Origin: Ceratopteris richardii
Taxonomy: Eukaryota > Streptophyta > Polypodiopsida > Polypodiales > Pteridaceae
Assembly (NCBI GenBank): GCA_020310875.1
Contig: CM035407.1
Location: forward strand, 217,775,145-217,839,144
DNA: 64,000 bases
Direction of reading: 5' to 3'
Shown: in pieces, positions 11,407 to 21,600 of the stretch
Layout of the letters: each line of letters begins with the position of its first letter
How positions within the stretch are numbered: position 1 is the first letter of the stretch
Program-made: the position numbers and the translations under genes
The notes under the pieces: model-generated
Database searches by the model: none
Told to the model about the DNA's origin: nothing
The model's input: only the letters and a program-made list of their open reading frames with translations

Positions 11407-11730
11407 TGTTAGATATACTCAATGCTTACTCCTCAAGTACCACAAATGATCCATGGTGCTCTAAGTTATAAGGCCCCCGTTATGAGGAGAAACCACTTTG
11501 AGAGTACAAACATCCATGGAACCTTAACTTCTAAGCTAGATGCGTTTTATATGTGAAAATTTATGGTAATAAATGATCTTTGTGATTGATGCCATGAGGT
11601 AAGTGGGGCATAAAAGTTTTTCCAATTTGAATGCCATTCAAGCTGAAAATAAAGGCCCTCTAGTACCATGGAATTTCCCCATAGAACCTTAATGGGAGGA
11701 GTTTAAAGGGGCATTTCTGCCTTATGTGGG
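11407..11730 (+). repeat. Diverged LTR fragment of the element A family
   Basis: It begins TGTTAGATATACTCAATG and follows the reverse complement of the element A LTR (33722-34443): the ACCACAAATGATCCATGGTG block, GGCCCCCGTTATGAGGAG, AATAAAGGCCCTCT and CCCATAGAACCTTAATGGG appear in order. Similarity fades after about 11730. No internal A sequence adjoins it, so it is a solo or truncated LTR. Confidence 0.8.
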
Positions 11731-11915
11731 GTATAGAGGCACAACAAGAATGTTAGACATGAGGATATTATCCTAAATTATAGTTTGCAAACTATTTTAT
11801 CTCATGTGACTATGTTTGTTTATACTGGCTCCGATTGTAGAAGTTGTATATGCATGGATCATTGCAGAGTAAGTGACTTGTTAGAAATAAGTTCCACAGC
11901 TCTAAAAATCTAAAC

Positions 11916-12104
11916 AATAAAGTTTCATATCCACTAAAAATAACCTTGCATGGCCTCAAAAGTATCAAAAAAGAGGAGCCATAGAAACATGGGATATGTC
12001 TTCGCAAAAGTTTTGTAGAGGCCTATTGCGTGTTTCTATGGATGAACTTTTTTTGTGCTTTTGAGGCCATGCAAGTTTATTTCTAGTGGATGTGAAACTT
12101 TATT
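11916..12104. repeat. Hairpin 1: 75-nt inverted repeat with 40-nt loop
   Basis: Left arm 11916-11989 and right arm 12030-12104 are imperfect reverse complements; CTTGCATGGCCTCAAAAG pairs with CTTTTGAGGCCATGCAAG. The loop contains AGAGGCCTATTGCG, similar to the loop side of hairpin 2. It could be a foldback or MITE-like element or a small-RNA source. Confidence 0.8.
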
Positions 12105-12114
12105 ATTACAAATT

Positions 12115-12395
12115 GAAGGTCCATGAAACTCATTATGTGCTCAACTCAATTTACCAATGGAAAAATGAGTTTATAACCATAAATGATTTGCTCTGCACAC
12201 ATAGCATGTTGACTTGAGTGCATATGATTGTGAACATATGATATAGATCAATGTGGAGTTGAGCATGTGTAAGAAAGGTTATGAAAAAGTATATTACCAA
12301 TGAGATAATTTCACATTACAAAACATCTCTTCAAGAAGAATGATCACATTGTCATATATGCTCCTATCTAGTTCCTGGGTTGCATAATTTCCCTA
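12115..12395 (+). repeat. Direct repeat, first copy
   Basis: About 280 bp resembling 13201-13475 in the same orientation, including GAACATATGATATAGATCAA and TTGAGCATGTGTAAGAAAG. The two copies are clearly diverged. No TG...CA ends were identified, so I do not call them LTRs. Confidence 0.65.
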
Positions 12396-12465
12396 AAATT
12401 TGTAAGAAGTAATACTTATTTCCACCATTTGATGACCTTGCATGACCTCAAAGCACCAAAAAAGG

Positions 12466-12799
12466 GTTTATATCTCATGAATGGTTTGGATTTTGGAGAA
12501 ATGGGTGCTACCATCACGTCCAGAACATGCAAAAACCCTAAGATTGACTGTTTATTTGTCTAATTCTGACATCTAGAGCCTTGGTAACCCCAAATTTGTC
12601 TAATTCTGACATCTAGAACTTTTGCAGAGGCCTATCCCGCGTTTCTGTGGCTGGCCCTTTTCTGGTGCTTTTTGGGGTTACCAAGGCTCTAGATGTCAGA
12701 ATTAGACAAATAAACAGTCAATCTTAGGGTTTTTGCATGTTCCGGACGTGATGGTAGCATCCATTTCTCCAAAATCCAAACCATTCATGAGATATAAAC
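12466..12799. repeat. Hairpin 2: near-perfect 129-nt inverted repeat
   Basis: Left arm 12466-12594 and right arm 12671-12799 are reverse complements over 129 nt with very few mismatches seen by eye (around 12506 and 12522). The 76-nt spacer repeats part of the left arm directly (TTGTCTAATTCTGACATC at about 12556 and 12597) and shares the AGAGGCCTAT / GTTTCT.TGG motif with hairpin 1. Such near-identity implies a recent origin or ongoing correction. Confidence 0.9.
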
Positions 12800-13200
12800 A
12801 TTTTCGTAGAATTTATGGTTTTACAATGGTTTCTTTTATGTTTATGACATCACCTCCCTCTCAAAGCGATAAGTTCCACGGGAAGTAGCTATATAACTGT
12901 GAGATTTTTTGGAAATTGAATCTTCATAGTTATTGGTCTTTTTAGAGTTCTTTATATACTGTAATGGAACACGATGGTGATGGATATCCATGATGGTACT
13001 AGAAAGGTTTTGTAGTATATCTAGCTAAAGAATCAAGGGCATGATTCTCATGATGGATAGTACTCCTTTTCTGACTCAGATGATGATCTTTTGATGTGGA
13101 ATGGTGATCGTGGAAGTCTTAAACCCAGCTTGTATCTTCTTCCTAGGCCATTTGAATATGATATGGTTAGTGACAATACAACTCCTTTCTTTCAAATTTT

Positions 13201-13475
13201 AGGTTCATGGACCTTATTATATGCACAACCTAGTTGGACAATGCAAATACTAGTTTTGATTCTAAGGGATTTGTTTTGCACACATACCATCTTTACGCAA
13301 GTGGATACAATTATGAACATATGATATAGATCAATGTGAACTTGAGCATGTGTAAGAAAGATGATGAAAAGTAGATTATCATAATGGAAATGTGATTTTA
13401 CAAAATGTATCTCTTCAACAAGAATGATTACATAATCATGTATGGTCCCATCTAGTTTCTTTGGTTGTATGGTCA
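13201..13475 (+). repeat. Direct repeat, second copy
   Basis: Partner of 12115-12395. Hairpin 2 lies between the two copies, so an insertion into an older duplicated sequence is one possible history. Confidence 0.65.
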
Positions 13476-16123
13476 TCATCTTCACATGAGCTACACACAA
13501 GTCAATATCTTTCAAAATAGAAGTAAGGAATGCATCTCCTTCCTCTTGGATGGCTTGAAGTGCTATTGATTATATCCAAAGTCTAGTGCATTAACTTTGA
13601 ATCACTAAGGATTGATAACGTTTGCTCACTTTTTTGTTGCTTTTGCATTAGGAGAGACTTTAGGTTGTGCTACATATGATCTATGATGTGGTTGGTAGTT
13701 CTTATTCATTTTACATCTATGCCTTGATTGACATTGTGACACAATTTATGGCATATGTTTCTTTTCTCATACGTGGGTAGTGTTCTTTGACCTTATAGTA
13801 GTGACTTTATAGCCTCTACTTGATATGATGTTGGAATATGCATATGTTTCATGATGATTCCTTGAAGCTCTCCTTTTTGGATGACTTGGAATGGTTACTT
13901 CATGCATGTTTCATCAGCCATGTTCCATTTGGAGGTAGATTGAGTTCAAATGGTTCATCACCAATGATTAGTGGATCTATTATTCCCGTTTGTGCATGTC
14001 CTTAGAATATTTTTATGAATGGTCACATATGTGGTAGTTGATCTTCATCATGCTCACAAGAATGATTCTATGGATGAGGGTATGAACTATTTTGATATTC
14101 TTAATCGACTTTACTCTGTCATATTGAGCCACTCTATGATTGTATGGTGACCTCTGTTGCATGTAGACCACTTCATCCTCTGTGATGGAGCTTCATCCAA
14201 GGTGGTCATTATGTACCTTGAGCATGGATAGGATATACCACAAAAACTTGTTAGTATAAAATAATCAATGATGCCTCTTATGTAACTTGAGTTCCAAGTT
14301 GAACCCTAAAACACTTTTTGTGCATGATATCGATCATGATGCAAAGGACTTGCTGATAACCTCAAATTTTTCACTTGCAATGTTGTGTTGTAATTTCATG
14401 AAAACATTTCTAATAGTCAAACTCTTGCAAAAGTTGTTTGAAGAAAAGCAGGTGAGTATTATTTCAACTAGTCAACATGCATAGAACCACTAATATGAAA
14501 TGTACTTTTAAGAAATTACTACTAGATCTATAGTGGGGCTTTTCCATCACTACTGTACTAGAATCTTGACTGATAAAAATCGATACATCCAAATTCTCCA
14601 TATGACAATACAACATGTAATATTTCAATGAATAAAATGAGCACAATTTAAAGAAACAAACAATATCTGAATGTAGAATGTACCTTACCTTTCACTATTC
14701 CAAGTCATTGATGATTAGTATCTTTAATATGAATTTGAGCCTATCACCACAACATGTAGAAAAAAGATAAACATATATAAAAGCAAATTCAAAAGGGATA
14801 TGAAAAGAAAATTAGTAGAGGTAGATTTTATTCTAAAAGAAGAACATTGATTTTTGAAGCCTCTATAGATTAAAAATTTATTTATTTATTGTTTTGTACA
14901 AACAGAAGCATATGTATATGAGCTCTTCATAAACTAAAGATATGATTTCTTCATTGTCTACTTAGTCATGGTTGCATGCTAAACATACCTAGGCATATTT
15001 TCTTTTATGTGTAAGTACTATGTGGCAATATCAATCATGTCCTCTTTATAATTCATGTTTCTAATGAATAACTTCTATAATCATGGAGAAATGCTTCCAC
15101 ACACATTTTCTTATCCATACTATGTAATATTGGTGTCATTCTTTTGAAAAGAAGGAGAAGTAAGAGAAACTATTAACAATTTAAAGTGCTTCTTTGGTGT
15201 TGATGAAGCACTTATTTCTTAGATGAATTACCTATGCAAAGGAAATATTGGTTTAATTCTTTTTCAAATATGAGAATCAAGAAAAATATATACCTCATTA
15301 GAAGAATATGGTGTCTGTGTCCTCCCACTCGACATGAAAGAGCTTCCAATGATGGTATTGTGTCCTTTTCCTCCTGAAAAATAGTAGATGAATAGTGGAA
15401 AGTAAAATGAATAGTACATCTTTGATCACAAAGAAAGAATGAACCACCTACTTGGACATGAATATTATCATCTCATGGGAGAAAAATTTCTTTGTGAGTG
15501 ATTCTATTATTGTTACATCTTCTCCTTCGAGGAACTTGTTCGAGTACCCCATGGCTGCTAGAATTCAAAAGGTAAAAGAGAGAAAGATAGAAGAGAATCA
15601 AAATAACATGTATAATGGACTAAGAAGTATTTGTACATAGAGAAAATTACTTTTTTGATATGTGTATGGGTCAAGGTGAGGTTTTCCATTCTATGTGAGT
15701 GAAAATGATAAAAATTTGAAAAACTCATTTTTTGAGGTAGGGAAAGTTACGAGTTTGATGATGTGGCACTTTACTTTTGAATCAGTTTGAAAAAAGAAAC
15801 TATTTTGAGTGATTTTATTAAAAAATCCATAAAAAAGTAACTTCTGACATGTATATTAAGAAATGGGCCCTTTTTAGTAAGCAATAACTAACTGTGTGAC
15901 TTTTCAAAAAAAAAGTCATTTTTTTATTCACAAAGATGGACGGATTTGATGATGTGTAAAGTGGAATCTCTCTCTCTTTCTTTTACAGAAGAGAGAGATG
16001 ACCCTACTTGGGCCTAAAAAAAAAGCCTAGTCTTGCCTACTAAAAAGTGCTCTATTAAATGCACTTTGTTCCCTCAAGCAAGAACAAGATTAGGCTTAAT
16101 CCCTTAAAATTAGGAATCCTTAC
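13476..16123. other. No recognisable gene or element
   Basis: AT-rich sequence with only short unconvincing frames. I saw no LTR end, retroelement motif or RNA gene. Confidence 0.4.
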
Positions 16124-16157
16124 AAGGCCCATGCAGGGTTCATTTTTTCCCCTAATG
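16124..16157 (-). repeat. Right member of the 34-nt inverted pair
   Basis: Reverse complement of 9020-9053 with 33 of 34 positions matching. A CT-rich tract lies about 150 bp inside it, and a CT array also lies just outside the left member. Confidence 0.7.
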
Positions 16158-16159
16158 TT

Positions 16160-16400
16160 CATAGGTTGTCTCTTATGCAACGCTTTTGCATCCCATGTAG
16201 TTTTCCAATGATGCTTGGAGCATCGCTAACATGTGATGCTCCTAGCATCAATATTTATTGTTTTCTCATTAGTGAAGGTCATCGTCGCTTATGGGACCCA
16301 TAGCTTTTTTTCTTGAGCATTGCCTATGCGATGCCACCTAGAAATAGCATCCCATAAGTGATGCTACCCACTTGTTTTTTAAATGGTGGTGTCCCTACAC
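16160..16400. repeat. GCATC/GATGC-rich segment
   Basis: Short motifs GCATCCCAT, GATGCT, AGCATC and GCGATGC recur in both orientations about ten times in 240 bp, ending at a GGTGGTGTCCCTACACCACC palindrome near 16385-16404. Dense inverted subterminal motifs occur in some DNA transposons; no transposase is visible here. Confidence 0.45.
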
Positions 16401-16516
16401 CACCTTATTCCTTGTGGTGATATCATATGCAACAATAAACAGATCCATAGGCTTCTTTATAATACAACTCTCCAATCTAACTCACCATTAAGAAAGACAG
16501 TGCTCCATATGTCAAA

Positions 16517-16528
16517 CCCCATATTTTC
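16517..16528. repeat. Left target-site duplication of the LINE
   Basis: CCCCATATTTTC occurs here and again directly after the LINE poly(A) at 21192-21203. Up to three preceding A residues may also belong to it. Confidence 0.88.
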
Positions 16529-16530
16529 GC

Positions 16531-17223
16531 TATGTCAAAAACCTTCCAAACGCGTGCTTTCGCTGTGGGCTACAAGGCCACAGGATCAAAGATTGCCCCT
16601 TGAGACGAAAAAGCAAACCAAATCAAGAAGCCCCCAAAAATGCTCAAGACAGCAATGGAGCATTGAATCACTCGACGAAAGTAGAGGATTTCAAGGGTCC
16701 CCGTAATCCAGAAGCTGACGCAGACGGGTTCATCGAAGTCAGAAGAAGAAGGAAAAGAAGCCCCAGGGCAACCTCTGAGCGAAACAACAAGTCTGTTTCC
16801 CCCTCCAGCAACTTGTATTGCAATCTGGAAAAGGAAATCAATGAGTTTGACTACCCAGATGGGAATCAACTCGAGGAGGTCACCGATGTCAAAGGCCTGG
16901 AGATCCCTGACAGTAAAGAAACCTTGCAGGAGGGGTACACTACAAGCAAAGAAGACGGATTTACTACCAGCAACGAAGATAACATGGATAGTGAAAGCTC
17001 CATCATCGGATCGACTATTCCGGAAACGGAGCTGAAAACGGTGTCCTGTTCTTCCCAGCAGGAGGCATCCCGCAAAGGGAAACAACCTATGGAGTTACCG
17101 TGGAAAAGCCCACGCAAGAACCTATTGCTAACTCGGGATCCGATCCGAGCGAAAAAGAAAGATGAAGCCAAGAGAAGAAAGGACAAGGCTCCCTCTCGCA
17201 AAGAGGGATCAATACAAAAATGA
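16531..17223 (+). pseudogene. LINE ORF1, 5' truncated
   Basis: The C-terminal part of the LINE nucleic-acid-binding protein. It enters at YVKNLPNACF, the end of the plant LINE N-terminal domain (DUF4283 type), and carries a CCHC knuckle CFRCGLQGHRIKDC whose first Cys codon is at 16555. The rest is acidic and then Lys/Arg-rich, with KKKDEAKRRKDK near the end. The frame is open from the insertion point to TGA at 17221-17223. The start codon and N-terminal half are missing, so no normal ORF1 protein can come from this copy. Its stop overlaps the ORF2 start as ATGA. Confidence 0.85.
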
Positions 17224-20200
17224 TTGTCATCTCGCTAAATGCTAGAGGGCTAACCGACCCCTCAAGAGCGACCATCATTGGTCAATGGCTTCGCGACATT
17301 AGCCTAAACCCAGACTTTATATGTATTCAAGAGATTAAAATTGACGGAGAAGACCTCCAGAAACGGCTCAGACAGGTCTCCTCGGCCCATGTGTGGATCC
17401 CAACGAAGCACCAGCGGGGGTCTGGAGGAACGGTTATCGGTGTTAAACAACTCTGGTTTGAAAAGCTTGAGAACTCCATTGAAGATGTAAATCACCGTTG
17501 GATTGCTGTTTCTTTTGGTGCTCCTCTTTGTGTCACGATGGTTTCTCTGTACGCCCCTAACGGGGATTTGGAGAGACTGAACACTTGGGCCTCCTTAGAC
17601 TCGCTTCCCCACAACGTGCTTATATGTGGAGACTTCAACATGGTGGAGGACCCTACGGACAGATGGATGGGCAAGGGCAGGGTCATCGACAGTCGGGAGA
17701 AAGAAACGTGGGACATGACCAAACTTCACTTGGATTTGGTTGAATTCAAAGACTCGAATGGCTTTTCTTGGTCGAATCTCCAAGCGGGCGAGGACCTGAG
17801 GAAAGCTAGACTCGACAGATGCTACATCTCTCAGAGTTTTACTCATCAGTGGGGCCACCCTACCATCACGCAACGCACTGACCTCACTATCTCGGACCAC
17901 TACCCGATCGTTATCACTTTTCAACCTTCCAACAAGATCCGCAAGGCTCCGTGGTTCCATGCCAACGCAACCACCTTCTCTCTCCCCTCTGTCCATCAAG
18001 AAATTGCCGATGTGTGGAAGATGGCGTTTGCTTCTGGCTTGGCCCCAGCCAAGTGCTGGAGAAGTGCAGTCGACAAGTCTCGTAAGATCATGATCAGAAC
18101 TAAGAAGATGCTCGAGACTGTGCGGCGGGCTCGTAGGGAAGCTCTTTACCACAGACTCTGGCGGCTCGAGGAGGAAGTGAACAAAGGAAAACACCAAGCC
18201 CAGAAAGGTCTCCGAAAAATCAGAGCGGTGTTGAGATACGAGGAAGAAATACAAAGGAAAAACTTACAAATTTTCTTCAAGGAGTGGTGGGCTGGCAAAG
18301 CCGATAAACCCACCAAAGAGATGTGCCGCATCCTTAAAAGGAAACACAACAGAGAATCGATCCCCCTACTGCTAGATCCACAAGGCAATGTATGCAATTC
18401 GGAAGAAGATAATTTTGGCATCATCGAAGGGCACTTCACGAGACTACTGGGAACTTCGAACCCCCTCTCCCACCATAGAAGGGGCTGTATGGCTGCCATT
18501 TCTAGGGTTTCCCCCCGGAGGATACCACCCAACCTCCACTCCCTGCTTCATGCCCCCATCTCTGAATCAGAAATCATTGAGGTCATTGATGCCCTCCCTC
18601 TCGGTAAAAGCCCGGGACCCGACGGACTCACTAACGAGTTCTTTAAATCCTTCAAGCTGGTGGTTGCCACCCCTCTTCGGATGGTTTGGCAAGAAGCGCT
18701 AAAGTTTGGTGCTCTTCCTTCTTGTCTAAATAATGGAATTATCAAGTTGATACACAAGAAGGGGGAAAAGAACAGAATCGAGAACTGGCGGCCTATTACG
18801 ATGCTCCAAACAGGATACAAGATCATCGCCAAAGTCATTGCCAACAGAATCTCGTGCCACCTGAGATCTTGGCTTAGTGAGGACCAAAAAGGTTTCATCA
18901 AAGGCAGGTCCATCCTGGAAACCATTATGGATATTTGGGAAGGTATTCAATTTGCAAATGAGTCTAATCAAGATGTGGTTTTCCTCAAGATCGACTTTGA
19001 CAAAGCCTACGACAGGCTAGAATGGGACTATATTCTGCAGTCGCTCCAAGATCTCGGATGTAGTCAGAAATTCACCAAGATGATCGCGACCCTTCTCGGA
19101 AACGCAACGACCCAAATTAACGTTAACGGCAAACTTTCGAAGGCGATCCATCTTAGAAGATCTATTAGACAAGGGTGCCCTCTGGCCCCCCTTCTTTTTG
19201 CCATCGCCACTGAGGGGCTGAGCAGACTTGTGGCGCATCATGTGGAGACTGGCAATATCAAAGGCCTCCGGCTACCTCACGACCACAGCCAAATCATAAT
19301 GAGACTATTTGCCGATGATATGAACGTGTTCGTTCACAATGATAATACGAGCCTGGAGACTTTCTGGAGGTGTCTTGCTACCTTTTGTGAAGCCTCTGGA
19401 TCCAAAATCAACCACTCTAAGACCGCCTTTAGGGCTATTGTGGGACATCATCCTAGCCTTCTCATTGATCATGGCTGTCAAATCATTCCGCAGGGCCAAA
19501 TCTTTCGACTTCTTGGAATCCCCTTGGGGTTTGACGTCTCTATGGAGCAGAGATGGAACTGGGTGTTGGCCAAACTCGAAAACAAGCTTAACTATTGGAA
19601 AGGTATGCAAATCAATCTCGCTGGGCGTGCGATGGTTATCAACACGTTCCTCCTCTCGTCTACCATCTATTTCCTTTCTTGTTGGAGACCGAATGAGCAA
19701 GGCCTGTCCAAACTGAATAGCATTTGTAGAAACTTTCTTTGGACGGGCGATCATAACAGAAGGGGGGTGCCTAAAATCAAGTGGGCCATCTGCACTAGCC
19801 CTAGAGACAGCGGGGGGCTTGGTATCATGGACATTGGGTGTATGGCTAACAAACTGGCAGCCAAATGGATGATTAAGGCTTGGTGCAATTGGGAGGCCTC
19901 GTGGGCCAAGCTGATTTTCAGAAACAAGAATGAGTTGGCTCTCATGGGGTTCCCAAACTGGAAGAATCTTGACATCATGACCCTGCTATTCTCCCCGATC
20001 CCCGTCTTCCCGAAAGGCTCCAATCTCGTGTGCTCCCTTTGGAAGGGCTGGAATAAAGTCAAAAGCTTCACAAGAATTAGTGAGGACTGGAAGTGGGCGG
20101 CCGGAATCAGACAAAACGACTCTATCTGGTTTCCGATACATGGCATCCGGAGTGTGGAGTCGTGGAACATTCAAAATGCCAAGAGGTTATGGAACAAAGG

Positions 20201-21044
20201 ATTCAAAAAATGGAAACACCTCTGGAAACATGACACCCACAGCTGGATCAACTTCGAGGATATTGACCCTTGCATAAACATCTCCTACGAAGAATGGAAC
20301 ACTTTGCAAAGCCGATGCCTCGCGTGGGATCGTCACAAGACTCGCCTTCTCATGGGACACGACACACCGAACTCGCTTGGTCTCAAATGGCACAATGGAA
20401 ATAGCCTACTCAAAATCCCGAACATCAAAGAAACGGCTGACCACCAGATCAGCCTTAACAGGAAGTGGTGCCTGTCTTGGACGCGGCTTCGGTGGGACAT
20501 GAAATTCATGGGTATCTGGCACCCCCTCATAGAGATTAAGAAGTCTGTCCTCTTATGGCAAATTCTTCATCGAGGAATTTGGACCAACCATAAGGCTAAC
20601 AAACTTTGTGGGATTCCTCCTTGGTGCAAACGGTGCCACCGGGCTATCGAAGATGTCCCACACATCTTCCTTACTTGCCCCAACTCCTACAGAATCTGGC
20701 AGACAGTTGGAATGAAAATCAGACTTCAAAAACAGCTTACTTGGAAACAAGTCCTTTTGGGAGAAGCGATTGGCTGCTCTGCGACACTCTGGAACGCCAT
20801 CAGAGGGGAAGTCTTGTGGAAAATTTGGCGGGAGAGGTGTGCTCTCAACTTCGGCGATCCCCCCAGGGAGTGGTCGATCGAGAAATCACTATTCCTCCTT
20901 GGCAAAAGGATTGTTAACAGTAAGAAATCCCCCCCCTTCAGACACCATCAAGTCCTCCTTTTGATCAACAACAAGGTCAAACCCAAGTGGGCCCCGCATG
21001 AGGGCGATGAGAGGGTGATTAACCTTCTCTGTAACGCAACCTAG
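17220..21044 (+). CDS. LINE ORF2: endonuclease and reverse transcriptase, uninterrupted
   Basis: A complete frame of 1274 codons from ATG at 17220. An AP-type endonuclease comes first: N7 in SLNARG, E38 in CIQEIK, GDFN at 137-140 and SDHYP at 225-229. The reverse transcriptase follows, with NWRPITML, IDFDKAYDRLEW, RQGCPLAP and the catalytic FADD at residues 697-700. The C-terminal region has the plant LINE zinc motif C-x2-C-x8-H-x4-C starting at C1136. The protein would nick target DNA and prime reverse transcription at the break. All catalytic motifs I can check are present, so this copy may encode active enzyme. Expression is doubtful because the 5' end, including any promoter, is missing. 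The start overlaps the ORF1 stop (ATGA), suggesting termination-reinitiation coupling in the full element. Confidence 0.95.
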   Translation: MIVISLNARGLTDPSRATIIGQWLRDISLNPDFICIQEIKIDGEDLQKRLRQVSSAHVWIPTKHQRGSGGTVIGVKQLWFEKLENSIEDVNHRWIAVSFGAPLCVTMVSLYAPNGDLERLNTWASLDSLPHNVLICGDFNMVEDPTDRWMGKGRVIDSREKETWDMTKLHLDLVEFKDSNGFSWSNLQAGEDLRKARLDRCYISQSFTHQWGHPTITQRTDLTISDHYPIVITFQPSNKIRKAPWFHANATTFSLPSVHQEIADVWKMAFASGLAPAKCWRSAVDKSRKIMIRTKKMLETVRRARREALYHRLWRLEEEVNKGKHQAQKGLRKIRAVLRYEEEIQRKNLQIFFKEWWAGKADKPTKEMCRILKRKHNRESIPLLLDPQGNVCNSEEDNFGIIEGHFTRLLGTSNPLSHHRRGCMAAISRVSPRRIPPNLHSLLHAPISESEIIEVIDALPLGKSPGPDGLTNEFFKSFKLVVATPLRMVWQEALKFGALPSCLNNGIIKLIHKKGEKNRIENWRPITMLQTGYKIIAKVIANRISCHLRSWLSEDQKGFIKGRSILETIMDIWEGIQFANESNQDVVFLKIDFDKAYDRLEWDYILQSLQDLGCSQKFTKMIATLLGNATTQINVNGKLSKAIHLRRSIRQGCPLAPLLFAIATEGLSRLVAHHVETGNIKGLRLPHDHSQIIMRLFADDMNVFVHNDNTSLETFWRCLATFCEASGSKINHSKTAFRAIVGHHPSLLIDHGCQIIPQGQIFRLLGIPLGFDVSMEQRWNWVLAKLENKLNYWKGMQINLAGRAMVINTFLLSSTIYFLSCWRPNEQGLSKLNSICRNFLWTGDHNRRGVPKIKWAICTSPRDSGGLGIMDIGCMANKLAAKWMIKAWCNWEASWAKLIFRNKNELALMGFPNWKNLDIMTLLFSPIPVFPKGSNLVCSLWKGWNKVKSFTRISEDWKWAAGIRQNDSIWFPIHGIRSVESWNIQNAKRLWNKGFKKWKHLWKHDTHSWINFEDIDPCINISYEEWNTLQSRCLAWDRHKTRLLMGHDTPNSLGLKWHNGNSLLKIPNIKETADHQISLNRKWCLSWTRLRWDMKFMGIWHPLIEIKKSVLLWQILHRGIWTNHKANKLCGIPPWCKRCHRAIEDVPHIFLTCPNSYRIWQTVGMKIRLQKQLTWKQVLLGEAIGCSATLWNAIRGEVLWKIWRERCALNFGDPPREWSIEKSLFLLGKRIVNSKKSPPFRHHQVLLLINNKVKPKWAPHEGDERVINLLCNAT

Positions 21045-21191
21045 AATTCATTCAAGCTTCCCCTGCTTTGTGGGATTTGGGGGGTCCCGAGGGCACTAGT
21101 CCCCTTCTATTGTACCTTTGTTTCTTAATTTAATTCAAGTCCGGGAGAGTAGGCTATTGCCGAACTTCCTTTATATTAAAAAAAAAAAAAA

Positions 21192-21203
21192 CCCCATATT
21201 TTC
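21192..21203. repeat. Right target-site duplication of the LINE
   Basis: CCCCATATTTTC directly after the poly(A), identical to 16517-16528. Confidence 0.88.
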
Positions 21204-21600
21204 TACATTTGATCTTCTTTAGACTCAGTTCTCATTTCTCTGAGTAGAAAACCCAACCAATCCAGATAGAGCCCTGTAGATAGTAGGAAAAGTTACATGA
21301 AAACATATTCAACTTATACTGCAACTTAACCTCCATCCAAGCTTCCCACATAGTGTACACAAGCATGGTACCTTTTGGAAAAAAAAATGAGTGGAGAAGA
21401 GAGAATAACCCACACACCAAATTTAGACCAACATTTAGCATTATTAATAGAAACCATTTGACAATTCCTTTTAATGAGACAACCCCAAAAAGAAAATCTA
21501 TTTTCAAGAACTGTTTGGTGCTCCAAACTAAACTATTTACAAGCAAGAGAAAGGAAAGAGAGATTGGTAATGATAGAGTCATCAGTCAACTTAGCATTCA
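21204..21600 (-). pseudogene. Antisense LINE ORF2 fragment
   Basis: On the minus strand, FFPKGTMLVYTMWEAWMEVK matches the VFPKGSNLVCSLWKGWNKVK region of the LINE ORF2 at 17220-21044, and GSIWIGWVF follows at the position of NDSIWFPI. It is a decayed piece of the same superfamily and is the sequence into which the plus-strand LINE inserted. Short, broken and lacking any catalytic motif. Confidence 0.7.

Larger units (their letters stand above)
16529..21191 (+). mobile_element. 5'-truncated plant L1-type LINE
   Basis: The element starts abruptly inside ORF1 directly after the target duplication and ends in a 14-nt poly(A) at 21178-21191, followed by the second duplication copy. The missing 5' part of ORF1 is typical of target-primed reverse transcription that stopped early. 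ORF1 remnant and ORF2 overlap by four bases. Few visible lesions suggest a young insertion relative to the surrounding relics. Confidence 0.93.

Noticed and set aside
12115..13475. Direct repeats as LTRs of a small element
   Set aside because: No TG...CA ends, primer-binding site, polypurine tract or target duplication found.
9018..16160. Definite DNA transposon call for the 34-nt inverted pair
   Set aside because: No matching target duplication and no transposase; reported only as a candidate.
16383..16528. N-terminal half of LINE ORF1 upstream of 16529
   Set aside because: The target duplication at 16517-16528 shows the insertion starts at 16529, so the upstream sequence is flank.
17304..20964. 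Long minus-strand and alternate-frame open frames inside the LINE
   Set aside because: All lie within the conserved ORF2 and show no motif of their own.
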